A stretch of 64,000 bases of DNA from JAUIET01 sp039111475 (GCA_039111475.1 JBCCIP010000009.1:73253-137252); one strand, 5' to 3'. Shown: positions 53,728-63,671, counted from the stretch's first letter. The notes: generated by a model from the letters alone, not told the origin. Translations and numbers: made by a program.

Positions 53728-53982
53728 ATGAATACGCAACAACTAAAGAGCGTTATGAGGTTTCATCTGGATAACTTTTCCGATTCGGAAGATCCGGTAA
53801 CGAATGATACTGTGCACAGCGCAATTCTATCCGACGATGATGGTTTTGGCGCAGCAAATTCAAAAAGAATTTACAAGGCCGTTATACGCTGGACTCTAAT
53901 AAGAGAAGGTCACGAAGATAAAGCCTGGCCTTTGGATTGGATCGACCTAACTGTAAATGAGCTATCAGAACAACTACTTTAA
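53728..53982 (+). CDS. Small hypothetical protein
   Basis: This 84-aa acidic protein is without signal peptide: MNTQQLKSVMRFHLDNFSDS, VHSAILSDDDGFGAANSKRI and WTLIREGHEDKAWPLDWIDL. AAGAAGG lies before the ATG. It is 18 bp upstream of the barrel-like gene and probably co-transcribed. I do not recognise it. Confidence 0.6.
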   Translation: MNTQQLKSVMRFHLDNFSDSEDPVTNDTVHSAILSDDDGFGAANSKRIYKAVIRWTLIREGHEDKAWPLDWIDLTVNELSEQLL

Positions 53983-54000
53983 TCTTCAAAGGAGACGACG

Positions 54001-54879
54001 ATGAAGATCTATTTTATGGGCAAAGCAGCCTCTTTGTTTGCTATTTTAATGACCAGTGTCTTACCTTGCGTGAGCTATGCCTCAGAACAAGAAAGCTCCC
54101 CGGTTGAGATTTCAATTGGCACTATTAAGACTGAAGCCGAAAATGCAGCTGTAGGATTCCTAGTTAAATATATCGAAAATATTAACGAGGACTACTTTAT
54201 TAGCAATGCCAAAGGCGTAAAAACAGATGGTGGAAAAGGATGGCTGCTTGATATAACCCCGGAAATCGAATTGCAAACCGGCGAAGAAGACTCGTTCAAC
54301 GGTTTAGTAGCGAAAATGACGGCAAATTATATTTCATTTGATACAACGTTGGTTGATGATGTAGAAGTACCAGATACAAGCAAGTATTTCAGTGTGTTTC
54401 CCATGAGTATCGGCTTGGAGAGCGATAGAAATTTTGGCGATGCTAGTCTTTTAGTAGAAGCTGGGTATGTACCTTTCAATTTGGGTAGTAAATGGAGATT
54501 AGGCCTTGATTCAAAAATTGGGGTCTTCTTTCAGGCCGGGTATAAATTTGAAATCGAAAGTAATGCGGAGGTGGAGGAAGGTGGTGCTACCGATGAAAGT
54601 GAGGAGTTAACGGATAACGAAATAGCTAGGATAAAACTTGATGCAGGGACTGACCTTCTTCGTTTCAAATATTCTGGAGAGAAAAGTATAGCTCTTGTTC
54701 CAAGAGCCAGGGTCTGGTATGACATCGTAAATGATGAGGTTTACCACAAACTCGAAGCGAAATTGGAATTCTCGATTGGCAAAGATAGATCTTTCGATTT
54801 TAGATACGAAGATGGCTCTGGTGCACCAAACTTTAATGAGGGCAGTCAATTTAGCGCAAACCTTACAATCATGTATTGA
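54001..54879 (+). CDS. Hypothetical exported protein, probable outer-membrane beta barrel
   Basis: This 292-aa protein has a signal peptide (ASLFAILMTSVLPCVSYA). The body alternates polar and aromatic residues in strand-like segments (FSVFPMSIGLESDRNF, DASLLVEAGYVPFNLGSKWR, SIALVPRARVWYDIV, SFDFRYEDGSGAPNF). The last residues are SANLTIMY; a terminal aromatic residue on an amphipathic strand is typical of barrels recognised by the BAM complex. An acidic loop (EVEEGGATDESEELTDNE) is probably surface-exposed. A GGAG site is well placed. Family unknown. Confidence 0.65.
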   Translation: MKIYFMGKAASLFAILMTSVLPCVSYASEQESSPVEISIGTIKTEAENAAVGFLVKYIENINEDYFISNAKGVKTDGGKGWLLDITPEIELQTGEEDSFNGLVAKMTANYISFDTTLVDDVEVPDTSKYFSVFPMSIGLESDRNFGDASLLVEAGYVPFNLGSKWRLGLDSKIGVFFQAGYKFEIESNAEVEEGGATDESEELTDNEIARIKLDAGTDLLRFKYSGEKSIALVPRARVWYDIVNDEVYHKLEAKLEFSIGKDRSFDFRYEDGSGAPNFNEGSQFSANLTIMY

Positions 54880-55530
54880 ATATCACCTAATAGGCCAAGA
54901 ATTAATTTATTTTGCACCAGAACGGTACTTTCTGCGCTTGAGGTTCCTGGATAGAATTGACTATGGCCAATTCTTTGACCGGGTTTAACGTACAGCTTTC
55001 GGTTTGCAGACTAATTGTCCCTGATCTAGTTCAGCACGCGTTTTTCTTCTTCTGTGCTAACTTTCGCGGCGCGAGAACCGTTAGGCCGTCGGCTTTGGCT
55101 CGACAACCATCAATTCCTTACTCTTGGTAGCGACGCCATCGTCTGTGCAATTTGGGCTTATAAATGCCGTATCGGCGGCAAACTAAGCCCGAATCCTCAC
55201 ACTCGGAATGTGGCTATGTCCAGTGCAGTCGCCGTTGAGCCTCTCTGCTCGAAGCGCCTTTATTATATTGTTAGATATTTCATGAATCACACAGCCAATG
55301 AATGGATAGGTGCGCTTGTTATTGGGATATCGTACAAGATTGAGAGTATTTGTTCTGTTCAACAGATAGAGAGTCTCAAATTGAAAACCGGGCCACTTTT
55401 CTAAACAAGTAATCTTGATTACTCGAGTGCTTTTATTAGTGCCAGCCTGCTCTCACGCTAAAAAATGAAGGCGTATTTCTGGACGTACGATTTGCGATTC
55501 CATGTTAGCCTCCTTCGCTGCTAGTTACCA
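54880..55530. other. Intergenic stretch without a supported gene
   Basis: About 650 bp. The only sizeable frame (55054-55404, plus) has no ribosome-binding site and no recognisable protein features. I see no RNA gene, repeat or terminator. Confidence 0.5.
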
Positions 55531-56016
55531 CTAGCGCGGAACTATTTCCAGCGGTCTCAAGTCCGAACAAGTCAGCCCGCTGGCTTGATCCAGGTTGCAA
55601 GCATCGGGGTTAAGCGTCCACATGGAGCAGTTTGCAAAACTAATTTCACCGCCATTGACCAGCTGCGGTGTGCCATCGACATCAGAATACACAGCACTCA
55701 CGTTAGTGTAAAAAACCGCTGTGCCGCTGAGATCAGAGCGTACAATATAGCCCAGCCCACCAATACCGACATTCTCACTTATACGGACGGTACCAGCCAC
55801 CCTAACACCTTGTATTACCTCTGCTACCATACAGCAATTCCAGTCAGCTAAACCTTCTCCTAATACTGCATCTCCGCAGCTTTGACCCACGGCAACGATC
55901 TGACTTTGGACGTAATTCTGGAACTGAGCGCACGTCGGAATAGAAGGTCTGTCTTCATTGCAAGCGCTGACTGAACCTAATACGAACAGACCGAGAATAT
56001 ACTGTAGACTTCGTAA
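55531..56016 (-). CDS. Hypothetical lipoprotein whose start codon appears lost
   Basis: The frame encodes a convincing lipoprotein signal, RSLQYILGLFVLGSVSACNE, followed by a Cys-containing mature part (PTCAQFQNYVQSQIVAVGQS, VQIQ-free beta-rich region, LNPDACNLDQASGLTCSDL). There is no ATG, GTG or TTG between the upstream in-frame stop (56029-56031) and the signal peptide; the expected start is a TTA at 56016. An internal GTG at 55890 would delete the signal. So it is either a recently inactivated gene or uses a rare start. Function unknown. Confidence 0.45.
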   Translation of the reverse strand, partial: LRSLQYILGLFVLGSVSACNEDRPSIPTCAQFQNYVQSQIVAVGQSCGDAVLGEGLADWNCCMVAEVIQGVRVAGTVRISENVGIGGLGYIVRSDLSGTAVFYTNVSAVYSDVDGTPQLVNGGEISFANCSMWTLNPDACNLDQASGLTCSDLRPLEIVPR

Positions 56017-56028
56017 TACAGTGGGGTA

Positions 56029-56703
56029 TTACCCACGCAAGCCTTCCGATTTTTAGCTTTTGAGTTTCTGATAAGCACCCCTAGTCTAATTCTAAAAGTA
56101 CCACCCACTTCAAAAAATACTTCAACTACAGACTTTCGCATCGATAGCCCATAGTATGTTCATTCCCGATCCGCGTACTTAGGAATAGTGCCGCCCGGAG
56201 TAACTTTATCTCACGTAGTAGCAAGAAACGCTTTAAACTTGTATTTGCCGAAAGCACTAAGTAAGCAACAGTGCCGATCGTTTTAGAAGAAACTACGCAG
56301 TATTTCAGTCTGACAGCATTAGAAACTGTTTATGGGCCAGAGGCATCCGGCTCTAGAGTGGCGGCTGCTACGCATTATCATTGAGCCTATTGGAACGATG
56401 TACCTAGGCCTTATTGTGCGCTAAGAGAACTTGGTTTCGAACGGTTTTTTAGGCCCAAAGGTCTGCAACTTGCTTTTCGTGTATCTGAATCTAACAAATA
56501 ACAGCAGGATACGGGGAACTCAGCACTAGTTTTTATGCCCATTCTTGTCGGCAAACTATGCCCCACTCCAGCCTTATACAATAGAACGATGAGTGAACGT
56601 GGTGAACGGACTACTCCAAGATTACAATCAAGCCCTACACGATTACTAACTATTATATTTAATGTCACATAAGTTGATAGAGCACTGCGCTGGCTGCTTC
56701 CAC
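56029..56703. other. Intergenic stretch without a supported gene
   Basis: About 675 bp. A minus frame at 56411-56668 has no ribosome-binding site or family features and is probably chance. No RNA gene or repeat is visible. Confidence 0.5.
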
Positions 56704-57966
56704 TTATTTCAAGGCTAGCGAATCAACATCTTCTATGGTGACAGCCGCCGCCAAATTGAAACCTTTCCAATACACATTGCTCTTTCCTAGGATCGGTTTG
56801 CCACTAACCAGGTCAGATTTGTAGTCGCCAGCATCGCAGGAATCGTCAAGATCCGACGCTCGCCCATGCACTCCAAGCAGTAGAACTCCTTCCTTGTCTG
56901 CCAGCAGCAACCCAGATCCGGATGTTGAAGGCCTGGATTGGCAGCTGTGATAAATGCAGCCATTGTTGTCTCGAAAAACAACAGCACATTTATCTGGCCT
57001 CGTAGCCTTGACATAATCCAGAACGGCTGACTTAGATCCCATTTGATCGAATGTTGGAATTGATCCGATTAGCCAGATACCAAAAGGAATAGATCTCTTG
57101 ACGTCGAGGGCTTCCAGTCTCGCGACGGGACCGGTGTAGTCTGCATCCAATTCAACCAAAACGTAGTCAGTGCTGACTTTTCCGTTGTATGGAGTTGCTT
57201 GATCTAGAGAAGAGGAGGCGACCTTTGCGCTGGCCGTGCCGGATCTAGGCGAAGCAAAGTGAAATATAATATTCCCCTTTTTTAGATCTTTAAGTCTCGG
57301 ACTGGAATTCGGTTTCTCCCTAAGAAAACAATGTTTAGCCGTAAGTATATGCCGAGAAGATATAATCGTCCCACCACAAAACGGTATTTGCTTCTCGGAA
57401 TGAGTAAACAGCCCTACAACCTCACTAAATTTGTCCGGAATATTCTTTCTTCGCGTTAAACACGCATTTTCGAAATCTGTTGAAAGTACATTTTTGTTTT
57501 TAAGCCTGTTAACCACATGTGAGCATTCGCGGCCAGCATCAATGAATCTTTTATATTCTGCCTTTTCAAAGAGACCTCCTACTCGAATCGGATACTCACC
57601 AACTACCCTTAATATGCCATCACTTCTCTGTGACAAAAATTGGAATTGCTCTTCCCGTGTGGCCAACATTGGCATCGTCAGAGTCAATTGCTCTACTCCT
57701 TGCCAGTCTTTATACAGAGGTATCACTTCAGTCAGCTCCTTTGATGAGCTTTCCAATGTCACGGCATTTGTCTTCATCGCTCGATTGGGTGCCTCATGTT
57801 CATGCTTACGAATTTTAGTTAACTTGTAGTCAATATTAGATTCTCGAAAATGTACCACTTCCGTAATGGCTTCATTATTCTTCGATTCATGATCAGCACA
57901 CGCAACAAGCGTAAGTAGCATTAGAAAATGGCAAATTAGGGCTAGCCGATGACCTGTATACATCAT
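56704..57966 (-). CDS. Trypsin-like (S1) serine protease, lipoprotein
   Basis: This 420-aa protein has a lipobox in LLTLVACADH. An N-terminal domain of ~190 residues precedes an S1 chymotrypsin-like fold. CGGTIISSRHILTAKHCF carries the catalytic His, STDYVLVELD the Asp, and RPSTSGSGLLL the Ser (SGSG in place of the usual GDSGG). It overlaps the following protease gene by four bases (ATGATG), so the two are co-translated. An envelope-facing proteolytic pair is inferred; substrates are unknown. Confidence 0.8.
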   Translation of the reverse strand: MMYTGHRLALICHFLMLLTLVACADHESKNNEAITEVVHFRESNIDYKLTKIRKHEHEAPNRAMKTNAVTLESSSKELTEVIPLYKDWQGVEQLTLTMPMLATREEQFQFLSQRSDGILRVVGEYPIRVGGLFEKAEYKRFIDAGRECSHVVNRLKNKNVLSTDFENACLTRRKNIPDKFSEVVGLFTHSEKQIPFCGGTIISSRHILTAKHCFLREKPNSSPRLKDLKKGNIIFHFASPRSGTASAKVASSSLDQATPYNGKVSTDYVLVELDADYTGPVARLEALDVKRSIPFGIWLIGSIPTFDQMGSKSAVLDYVKATRPDKCAVVFRDNNGCIYHSCQSRPSTSGSGLLLADKEGVLLLGVHGRASDLDDSCDAGDYKSDLVSGKPILGKSNVYWKGFNLAAAVTIEDVDSLALK

Positions 57967-59015
57967 TTAGATCTATGGTATTCACTTAGCAGTTTCTGAA
58001 TACCCTCATGTAACTTGCGCGAATGCGTAACTTTCTCTCCTACACATCCATTATCTTCATCTTGACACTTTTTAGATACTTTGCATGGTTGCGTCCGACA
58101 GAAGTCCGCCGCCCCCTTTGCAAGAACTCCCTCAGCCATCAAAACTCCTCGTTGTAATAGTTCTGAATTAAGAATCGCGGAACCTGAGTTGCCTCCATAA
58201 GCATCTACTCTTGCTAGAAATATTTGTTCATCGACATAAACAACTTTTCCATTGTCCGCTATTTTACTTGGTAAACCCATAGGATAACCAACGATTGCAA
58301 CTACATCCGTTTCGTCTATTTCGTTTGATGCTTCCTGTCGAATCGCTATTCCTGGCGCGTTAATTTCTCGATCTACCTTAACAACTGCCCAGTCATTTCC
58401 GTCCGCAGAAACGGATTTCGGCCTGTAAAAATCAACGCAACTGTATACATCGGACGGGTCAATTCCGGGCTCGAAAGTTTGCTGTGGATCATATCTATGA
58501 TGTCTGAAAACATAGAGATCGCGTGTCACGCATACTTCTTTGGAAATTATGCAATGCCCTGCAGTTGCCAGCAGATCCTTGTAACCATCTATCTTGAAGG
58601 CTGAACAATCTCCCAGAATTTTCTCCTGATGAAATTGCTCTTCACAGGGACACAATCTTGAGTCTTGGTACTTTGGTACAATCTTGCCACTGCTATCTAA
58701 GTTCTTAATATCAACATTATGCCTACCCACTCTAATAGCAGTGGCTTGCATTGCCTTCTTCTCAACATCCGTAGTAGAGTAGTAGTTTTTACGATCGTCA
58801 TTTTCATAGATCGTCTCAATCCCGCAAACATAATCGTGATGGTCTTGATTATTTATTTGGATTGGTGTTTGCCTGTCTGCATTACATGCTCCAGCTTGGT
58901 GAGGAATTATTAGCGCATCTTCAACGCTACTCTCAGCTTCTTCTGCAATGCTACTGAAATGAAGTGTTATTAGCGAAAGTAGCGTGACTACAGATCTAAT
59001 CATTTTGGTTTTCAT
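57963..59015 (-). CDS. Trypsin-like (S1/S1B) serine protease, exported
   Basis: This 350-aa protein has a signal peptide (IRSVVTLLSLITLHFSSIA). The triad is His in LLATAGHCI, Asp in GNDWAVVKVD and Ser in DAYGGNSGSAIL, a V8/S1B-like GNSGS. Many cysteines (CPCEEQF, CRTQPCKVSKKC, DNGCVG) suggest disulfides. ATG at 59015 is used; an upstream in-frame TTG at 59057 gives a poor leader. This is the last bacterial gene before the animal-type DNA, and its promoter region is where the join must lie. Confidence 0.8.
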   Translation of the reverse strand: MKTKMIRSVVTLLSLITLHFSSIAEEAESSVEDALIIPHQAGACNADRQTPIQINNQDHHDYVCGIETIYENDDRKNYYSTTDVEKKAMQATAIRVGRHNVDIKNLDSSGKIVPKYQDSRLCPCEEQFHQEKILGDCSAFKIDGYKDLLATAGHCIISKEVCVTRDLYVFRHHRYDPQQTFEPGIDPSDVYSCVDFYRPKSVSADGNDWAVVKVDREINAPGIAIRQEASNEIDETDVVAIVGYPMGLPSKIADNGKVVYVDEQIFLARVDAYGGNSGSAILNSELLQRGVLMAEGVLAKGAADFCRTQPCKVSKKCQDEDNGCVGEKVTHSRKLHEGIQKLLSEYHRSK

Positions 59016-59300
59016 GACTTTGGCCCACAAATACAACTTTTTTAGAGGTTTGTACAAACGTGTATGGCGAGGGAGTCGTAAAATAGTACAGCATATGCAC
59101 TCACCGCTGTTTTCGGTGATGGTGGACTGTTGGAATCCATTGAAGTAGTTGCTACTTGCAGCACTGGATGCTGTAACTATGCTTTGTGCATGGGGCTCTC
59201 ATGCTTGCTTCTTGCTTAGCCTGATTGCTTTCTGATAGTTGTACATTCTGGCCGCAAAAATCATTAAATTTGTTATTGCTACATACATGTGCTCAACAAA
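59016..59300. other. Junction zone between bacterial and animal-type DNA
   Basis: The left edge is the 5' end of a bacterial gene; by ~59300 the sequence has no bacterial genes and looks like intronic animal DNA. A palindrome TCACCG-N7-CGGTGA (59101-59119) could be a bacterial operator and would put the join to its right, but this is uncertain. No long direct repeat or transposon end is visible. Confidence 0.6.
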
Positions 59301-59968
59301 CAACACATTATGACACTTCTTATGTCACAATACTACCATGGTGGAATTTGCTGAACCAAAGCAATCTGAGTGCCATGGGCCTGATTTGACAGCAGTTTTC
59401 AAGAGTTCCCATTGTGCATAGACCGCGAATGTTGCACATGTGGAGTGGAGAATAACATAATTATCAGTGTGTAGGCGCTTTTTTACAACCATCAGCTGGG
59501 TTTTTCAATTGCAAATTCAACCTTGAGATGGTGCATCCATGCAGCAAACTTGTCTCAGTTGGCCGCATGTGGCAAATCAAATTTCAGCCTACGTTAAAGA
59601 CTTCGAGGTCATTGGTCATTTTCTGCACAGGTAGTTGCTCGAATAGGGTATTCCAATGGGAAAGAATTGTGTCTGTTCTCAGAAAATTGCACTTGCATGT
59701 AAATGGCAAGTGGTTGCTCTAGTCGGGGGCCACCAATGAGAGGTTTTACTTCATGTTACTTAGAAAAGGTGCGGAAATATGGGGAGTGGGTAAGGGGAAT
59801 GGTTGTAGCAAGAGTAACAATAGTCTATAGGAGCCTAGGTTGTCTGCCTGTTGTTCCTGCTCCAAGAACTGCCTACTATAGTCTACACATGTAGTGCCGT
59901 AGGCCTACCTCCTTTCTAATGAAGTATTTCCAAGTATGCAGAACCTGTATTTTCTTGTCCTTGAGCAG
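59301..59968. other. Animal-type non-coding DNA, probable intron
   Basis: No bacterial frame is supported. The stretch ends with an intron 3' splice site: TTTTCTTGTCCTTGAGCAG (AG at 59967-59968) just before the first recognised anoctamin exon. Upstream exons may be present but I could not identify them. Confidence 0.5.
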
Positions 59969-60072
59969 ACTTTGTCTTGGTATGGAAGAAAGAAGACAAC
60001 TGCGAAGATGAGCAGGTGCGGCAAAGGCGTGTTTTTGAAGCGTGGCTCCGACGTCACAAGCTGCAAATGGTG
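59969..60072 (+). CDS. Anoctamin (TMEM16) exon a
   Basis: A 3' splice site GCAG precedes it and a 5' splice site GTAAGT (60073) follows. It encodes FVLVWKKEDN...RRVFEAWLRRHKLQ, matching the anoctamin N-terminal dimerisation domain pattern FVLVY---------RR--FE-NL---GL. It begins with two bases of a split codon (phase 2 remainder) and ends in phase 0. Confidence 0.75.
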
Positions 60073-60502
60073 GTAAGTGGCCCCTTCTTATGCCACGTCA
60101 TAAAAACTTATTCTTGTTAGTTAATGGCGGTGTACATCCCGTCGAGACTTGCTCAGGGATCTTGCAAAACGTTCAATTTTCAATACAGCCGATGGCCATA
60201 CCTTTAGTTTGGCTAGGAATGAAGATACTACAGTAGTAGAAGTTTGGAAAGTGTGGCCAATTGGTTGAAATCCTCTGTGGGGAGCCAAGCTGAACTCAGC
60301 CCAGTGCATGTGTGGGCCCATAGTGAAGGAGGCTTGGTCAAGTCTGCTTATTGAATGAGTTGTCATTCTCATCCAATGAATGTAGTGCTGACCACATGAG
60401 ATTGATAGCATTCTTCTTTGCTCTTAATGACCCGGAGTAAGGCACACCCTGCGAAGAATTAATTGCAAATTCCTGCTCCTCAAAATTTTGTGTCTTCCAC
60501 AG

Positions 60503-60610
60503 GATATAGTCTCAACTACTGACAGCAATTTGCACTACGTCCTTCTACACGCCCCAAAGGATCTGATCCTTGCCAAAGCTGAGGAGATGCACGTGAAGAT
60601 GACTGTTCGA
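60503..60610 (+). CDS. Anoctamin (TMEM16) exon b
   Basis: Splice sites CCACAG|GAT and CGA|GTAAGT flank 36 whole codons. HYVLLHAPKDLILAKAEEMH followed by VKMTVR matches the anoctamin block F--IHAPW--L---AE---I-MP-. It joins the preceding exon in phase 0. Confidence 0.85.
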
Positions 60611-61195
60611 GTAAGTTTTTTGTTTGTCCACTTATTCCATGCTCACCTGCAAGCAGCTCATTGATTCACTTTCAACAGTCAAATAATTTTTGTTCCTTTT
60701 TCCTTCAAACTCCCATCATGGACACAACCTTGGGACTGCGCGTACAGGCATCTTTGATGATGCAGAAACTGCAACTGTCCAGAAAAATGCAGAAAAAAGA
60801 GTGACTGGCGTTAGTAAATTAAGGTAATTACAGGAGAAGCTATGGAAACTTTTATTGGGTGCAGGAGTTACCCTGTTTTTGCTGCATGGCACAGGGGTTC
60901 CATTGGGCGCAGGGGTTCCATTGGTCGCTGGACCAACATCTAATGATGTACAATGAGAAATACGAAGGTAGGATTGAAAACCGGCTTCCACCATTGAGAT
61001 TGCAGCCTTAAAAAACATGATGGCTGGTGAAGTCTGATTCTATGGTGGAGAGCTGATTTGTTTCGAACAATGGCTCTGAAGTCTGCCAAATCAAGGTCAC
61101 GAGTCACATTTTCTGCTGTGGTCAATGAGAGAAAAGAAGACCTTTTGTAGCAGCAAAGGCATCAATCTTTGGCCCTCTCCGTTTTCTTGCACTGT

Positions 61196-61582
61196 TCACA
61201 GACTCCTTGCTGGCTGCTCTTTGAAAGACTTTGGGTATTGGGGAGGGTTTGAGTCAGTCTCTATTCCAGCCAGTGGCACTTCCTCTTCTGCACCTGAAAA
61301 ATGACAACCATCGTCAGATTCAGTCCCTTTCTCGAAAAGCCTACACTTGGCCCTCACCTCAAGTAAATTCTGGCTTTGCTTTCTGTAGTTGTCAGATCGC
61401 AGTCTTTTAAAATTTGCCGATGCTTCTTTGTCCTTGCTGCCCTTGAATTGCTCCATTGTCGATTTCGGACTAGTATATGTCCACTTCCCACATTGGCATT
61501 TTTTTGCAGCGACTACATTCAAGCAATACGGGGAAACTCTTGCTTGGAGCATAATGATTTTGCACTCGCTGTTTGCATTCAA
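61196..61582 (-). other. Unassigned long frame inside an anoctamin intron
   Basis: A 128-codon minus-strand frame with charged, Cys-containing sequence (CQCGKWTYTSP, MEQFKGSKDKEASANFKRLR). An adjacent frame at 61603-61788 continues in similar style. It could be a nested gene, a transposon fragment or chance; I recognise no domain. Confidence 0.25.
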
Positions 61583-61845
61583 ATCCAGGGAATCCCCGTC
61601 ACTTACCAGGACACGCTCCTGCGGTTTGCTGTAGTTTGTCTTTCGAGCATGAGTGCTCTTTGTTTGACCGTTCTTTCCAGGACATCAGAAATTAAAACAG
61701 AGAGTGGTTCCTTGCATTGGAAGTTGTGTCGAAAATAGGAATGCCAAGTATGCTTAGGGTTTTGGAAATTGGTGTGCACACTGAACAATGACTGCTATGA
61801 AAATCATGAACTTACCATTTTTTTTCGGCAAGTCCATTTGATTTG

Positions 61846-61889
61846 TCTCTCTCTCTTTCTCCCTCTTTCTCTCTATTTCTCTCTCTCTC
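61846..61889 (+). repeat. Imperfect (CT)n microsatellite
   Basis: A run of TCTCTC with TTTCTC interruptions, just upstream of the 3' splice site of the next exon. It may also serve as the polypyrimidine tract. Such runs are unusual in bacteria and normal in animal introns. Confidence 0.8.
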
Positions 61890-61916
61890 ATGATATCTTC
61901 CTGTTGGCTACATCAG

Positions 61917-62053
61917 GAGTATGAACGCGACGATGACCACTTCTCACGTAAGATTTTCAAACTTTGCGGAGCAGACCCACTTCGATGTGGTATTGAGGAA
62001 CGGACTATGCACGTAGCCAGCAATTTTAGCCGACAGCTCATGGAACAGGGCAG
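61917..62053 (+). CDS. Anoctamin (TMEM16) exon c
   Basis: Flanked by ATCAG|GAG and AG|GTGAGG. It encodes EYERDDDHFSRKIFKLCGAD, then a Cys/Arg-rich stretch and SNFSRQLMEQG with a split AG|A arginine codon at the end. Its first codon continues exon b in phase 0. This segment is a variable part of the anoctamin cytosolic N-terminus. Confidence 0.7.
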
Positions 62054-62067
62054 GTGAGGGTCTTTCA

Positions 62068-62092
62068 TGTGTGTGTGTGTGTGTGTGTGTGT
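62068..62092 (+). repeat. (TG)12 dinucleotide microsatellite
   Basis: Twelve uninterrupted TG units, beginning 15 bases after the exon end, within the intron. This is a typical animal-genome feature. Confidence 0.9.
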
Positions 62093-62404
62093 CTATGTCT
62101 CCATAATTATGTTGGTTGCTGGCTTTGAAACTGGATGATGTGAGCATCATAAACTTACAGTTCAATAGTAACTGTGGTTCACAATACTGTACATGTATCA
62201 AATTATCACCAAGAGGCTATCAGTACGGGTTGCAAGCTGACGCTACTATTAACTGGCTTGCCGGGAGAGCCAAAGCTTCAGCATATGCATTTGCTCAGTT
62301 CTTGTAAAAGGAAGTTGCTGGTGACGTTCTCGTGGGTGTAGCAACAAAAAATATGTTCTGGGAAACACCGCAAATAACCCTTCAGTATTTCCTCTTCTGC
62401 CCAG

Positions 62405-62462
62405 ATACAAGAACTCTGAAAACTTTGAGCAGTTCTTCACTGCCAGCCAGCGTGTCAGAATT
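62405..62462 (+). CDS. Anoctamin (TMEM16) exon d
   Basis: Flanked by GCCCAG|ATA and ATT|GTAAGT. With the split arginine from exon c it encodes RYKNSENFEQFFTASQRVRI, matching the anoctamin block FFS-A-RSRI. Exons c and d together contain 195 coding bases, exactly 65 codons. Confidence 0.82.
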
Positions 62463-62788
62463 GTAAGTCACCTGTCTGCTGTGGGCTGTTTTGGGTTATT
62501 TGTGTTATTTGAAAGAAAGGGAAGTCACTTGCAAGTGAAAAGGAAAAACTGCCAAGGACCACCAGGAATCAAGCTCGGCACCTCTGTTAGTCATGTACAA
62601 CACTCTACCTCTGTAGAGAGCTGATGGTGTCAATGTCTGGCTGGGTGGTCAGCCTTGCCCTAGAGCAATGTAATGTATAGCACCTGAAGTTTTTTGGTAG
62701 GCGTTCTTATGTGACGCAAATCCGTTCTTCAGCCCTTCATACTATAATGGTGTGATTTTGATTATTGATTTTCAAATTTTCATTGCAG

Positions 62789-62840
62789 GTTCATCAAATT
62801 CTGACTGAGACTAGATTTGGTGACAACCCAAGCGATATAG
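62789..62840 (+). CDS. Anoctamin (TMEM16) exon e
   Basis: Flanked by TTGCAG|GTT and ATAG|GTAATT. It encodes VHQILTETRFGDNPSDI plus the first base of a Gly codon, matching anoctamin V--IL--TR-------IGI. Confidence 0.85.
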
Positions 62841-63615
62841 GTAATTCTCACATTTTATTTCACTCTTATTTCCCTTTGGCTGTCATCAGTTGATTTCAGC
62901 TGGTAAAATATTATGTTAGTGACCACCAAAATGACGTGACTTGGCTAAATGTTGGCTGAGTGGCTGTTAAAGGATAATGGTGTCAGGATCGTTGTAAGAA
63001 ATGCGTGTGCAGTGTTTGCAGCACGCGCACTGGCTGTGCATCCCTCGTGTGCGTAATTCACAGTTCATAGCATTGTGCTTACAGTGGACTGCACATGCAG
63101 TGCATTTTTGTCGTGATTTAGTCCCAGACTTGTGACACTTTTTCTGCAATGTTTTCTTGGTGTGAGTTTGTTTTTGCCATATAGTGGCAGACTTCGAGCG
63201 GTGATACACAATCTCCCCTTGATTTCTAGCACTTGTTGCTCTGAGCAGACTCTTGGCTGGCGATGGGCCATGGGAAAGTGAAAACAAATGATTGCAGCCA
63301 TGAATTTTGCTAAGAATTGGATTGAAGGGGAAAAAATCATGCTGTAAATAATTGCTGTTGTGAACCGCCAAAGGGTTTTTTAATAGTTTACAACCAGTGC
63401 CACACGTCCCGCTCTATACAAGCATACGGAGAAAGGTTGGGCATGTGGTGTCTCAGGGAATGCAAGAACGAAGACGTTAGTTAAGTGACACTGTTGTCTA
63501 TTGCTAGCAGATTTAAAGCATGAAGCGGATGATTTTAGAGCTGTTACAGCCCGTTGATGACGCCTGCATGCACTGCAACTTATTTGTATTCTTCTCGTTT
63601 TCATTTGGCGTGCAG

Positions 63616-63671
63616 GAATTGATCAACTCCTAGAACGTGGATCGTACTGCGCTGCATTCCCATTGCATGAG
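63616..63671 (+). CDS. Anoctamin (TMEM16) exon f
   Basis: Flanked by GTGCAG|GAA and GAG|GTATGC. The first two bases complete the split Gly codon from exon e. It encodes GIDQLLERGSYCAAFPLHE, matching the highly conserved anoctamin motif I--LL--G-Y-AAFPLHDG. Confidence 0.88.

Noticed and set aside
53353..53742. 129-codon minus-strand frame
   Set aside because: No ribosome-binding site, odd composition, no recognisable motif, and it overlaps the better supported start at 53728.
60840..60925. GGGGTTCCATTGGKCGC near-duplicate as a functional tandem repeat
   Set aside because: Only about two imperfect units occur in intronic animal DNA; there is no sign of a larger array.
62068..62092. Short tandem repeat considered as a CRISPR-like array
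   Set aside because: It is a simple TG dinucleotide run without spacers, in an animal intron.
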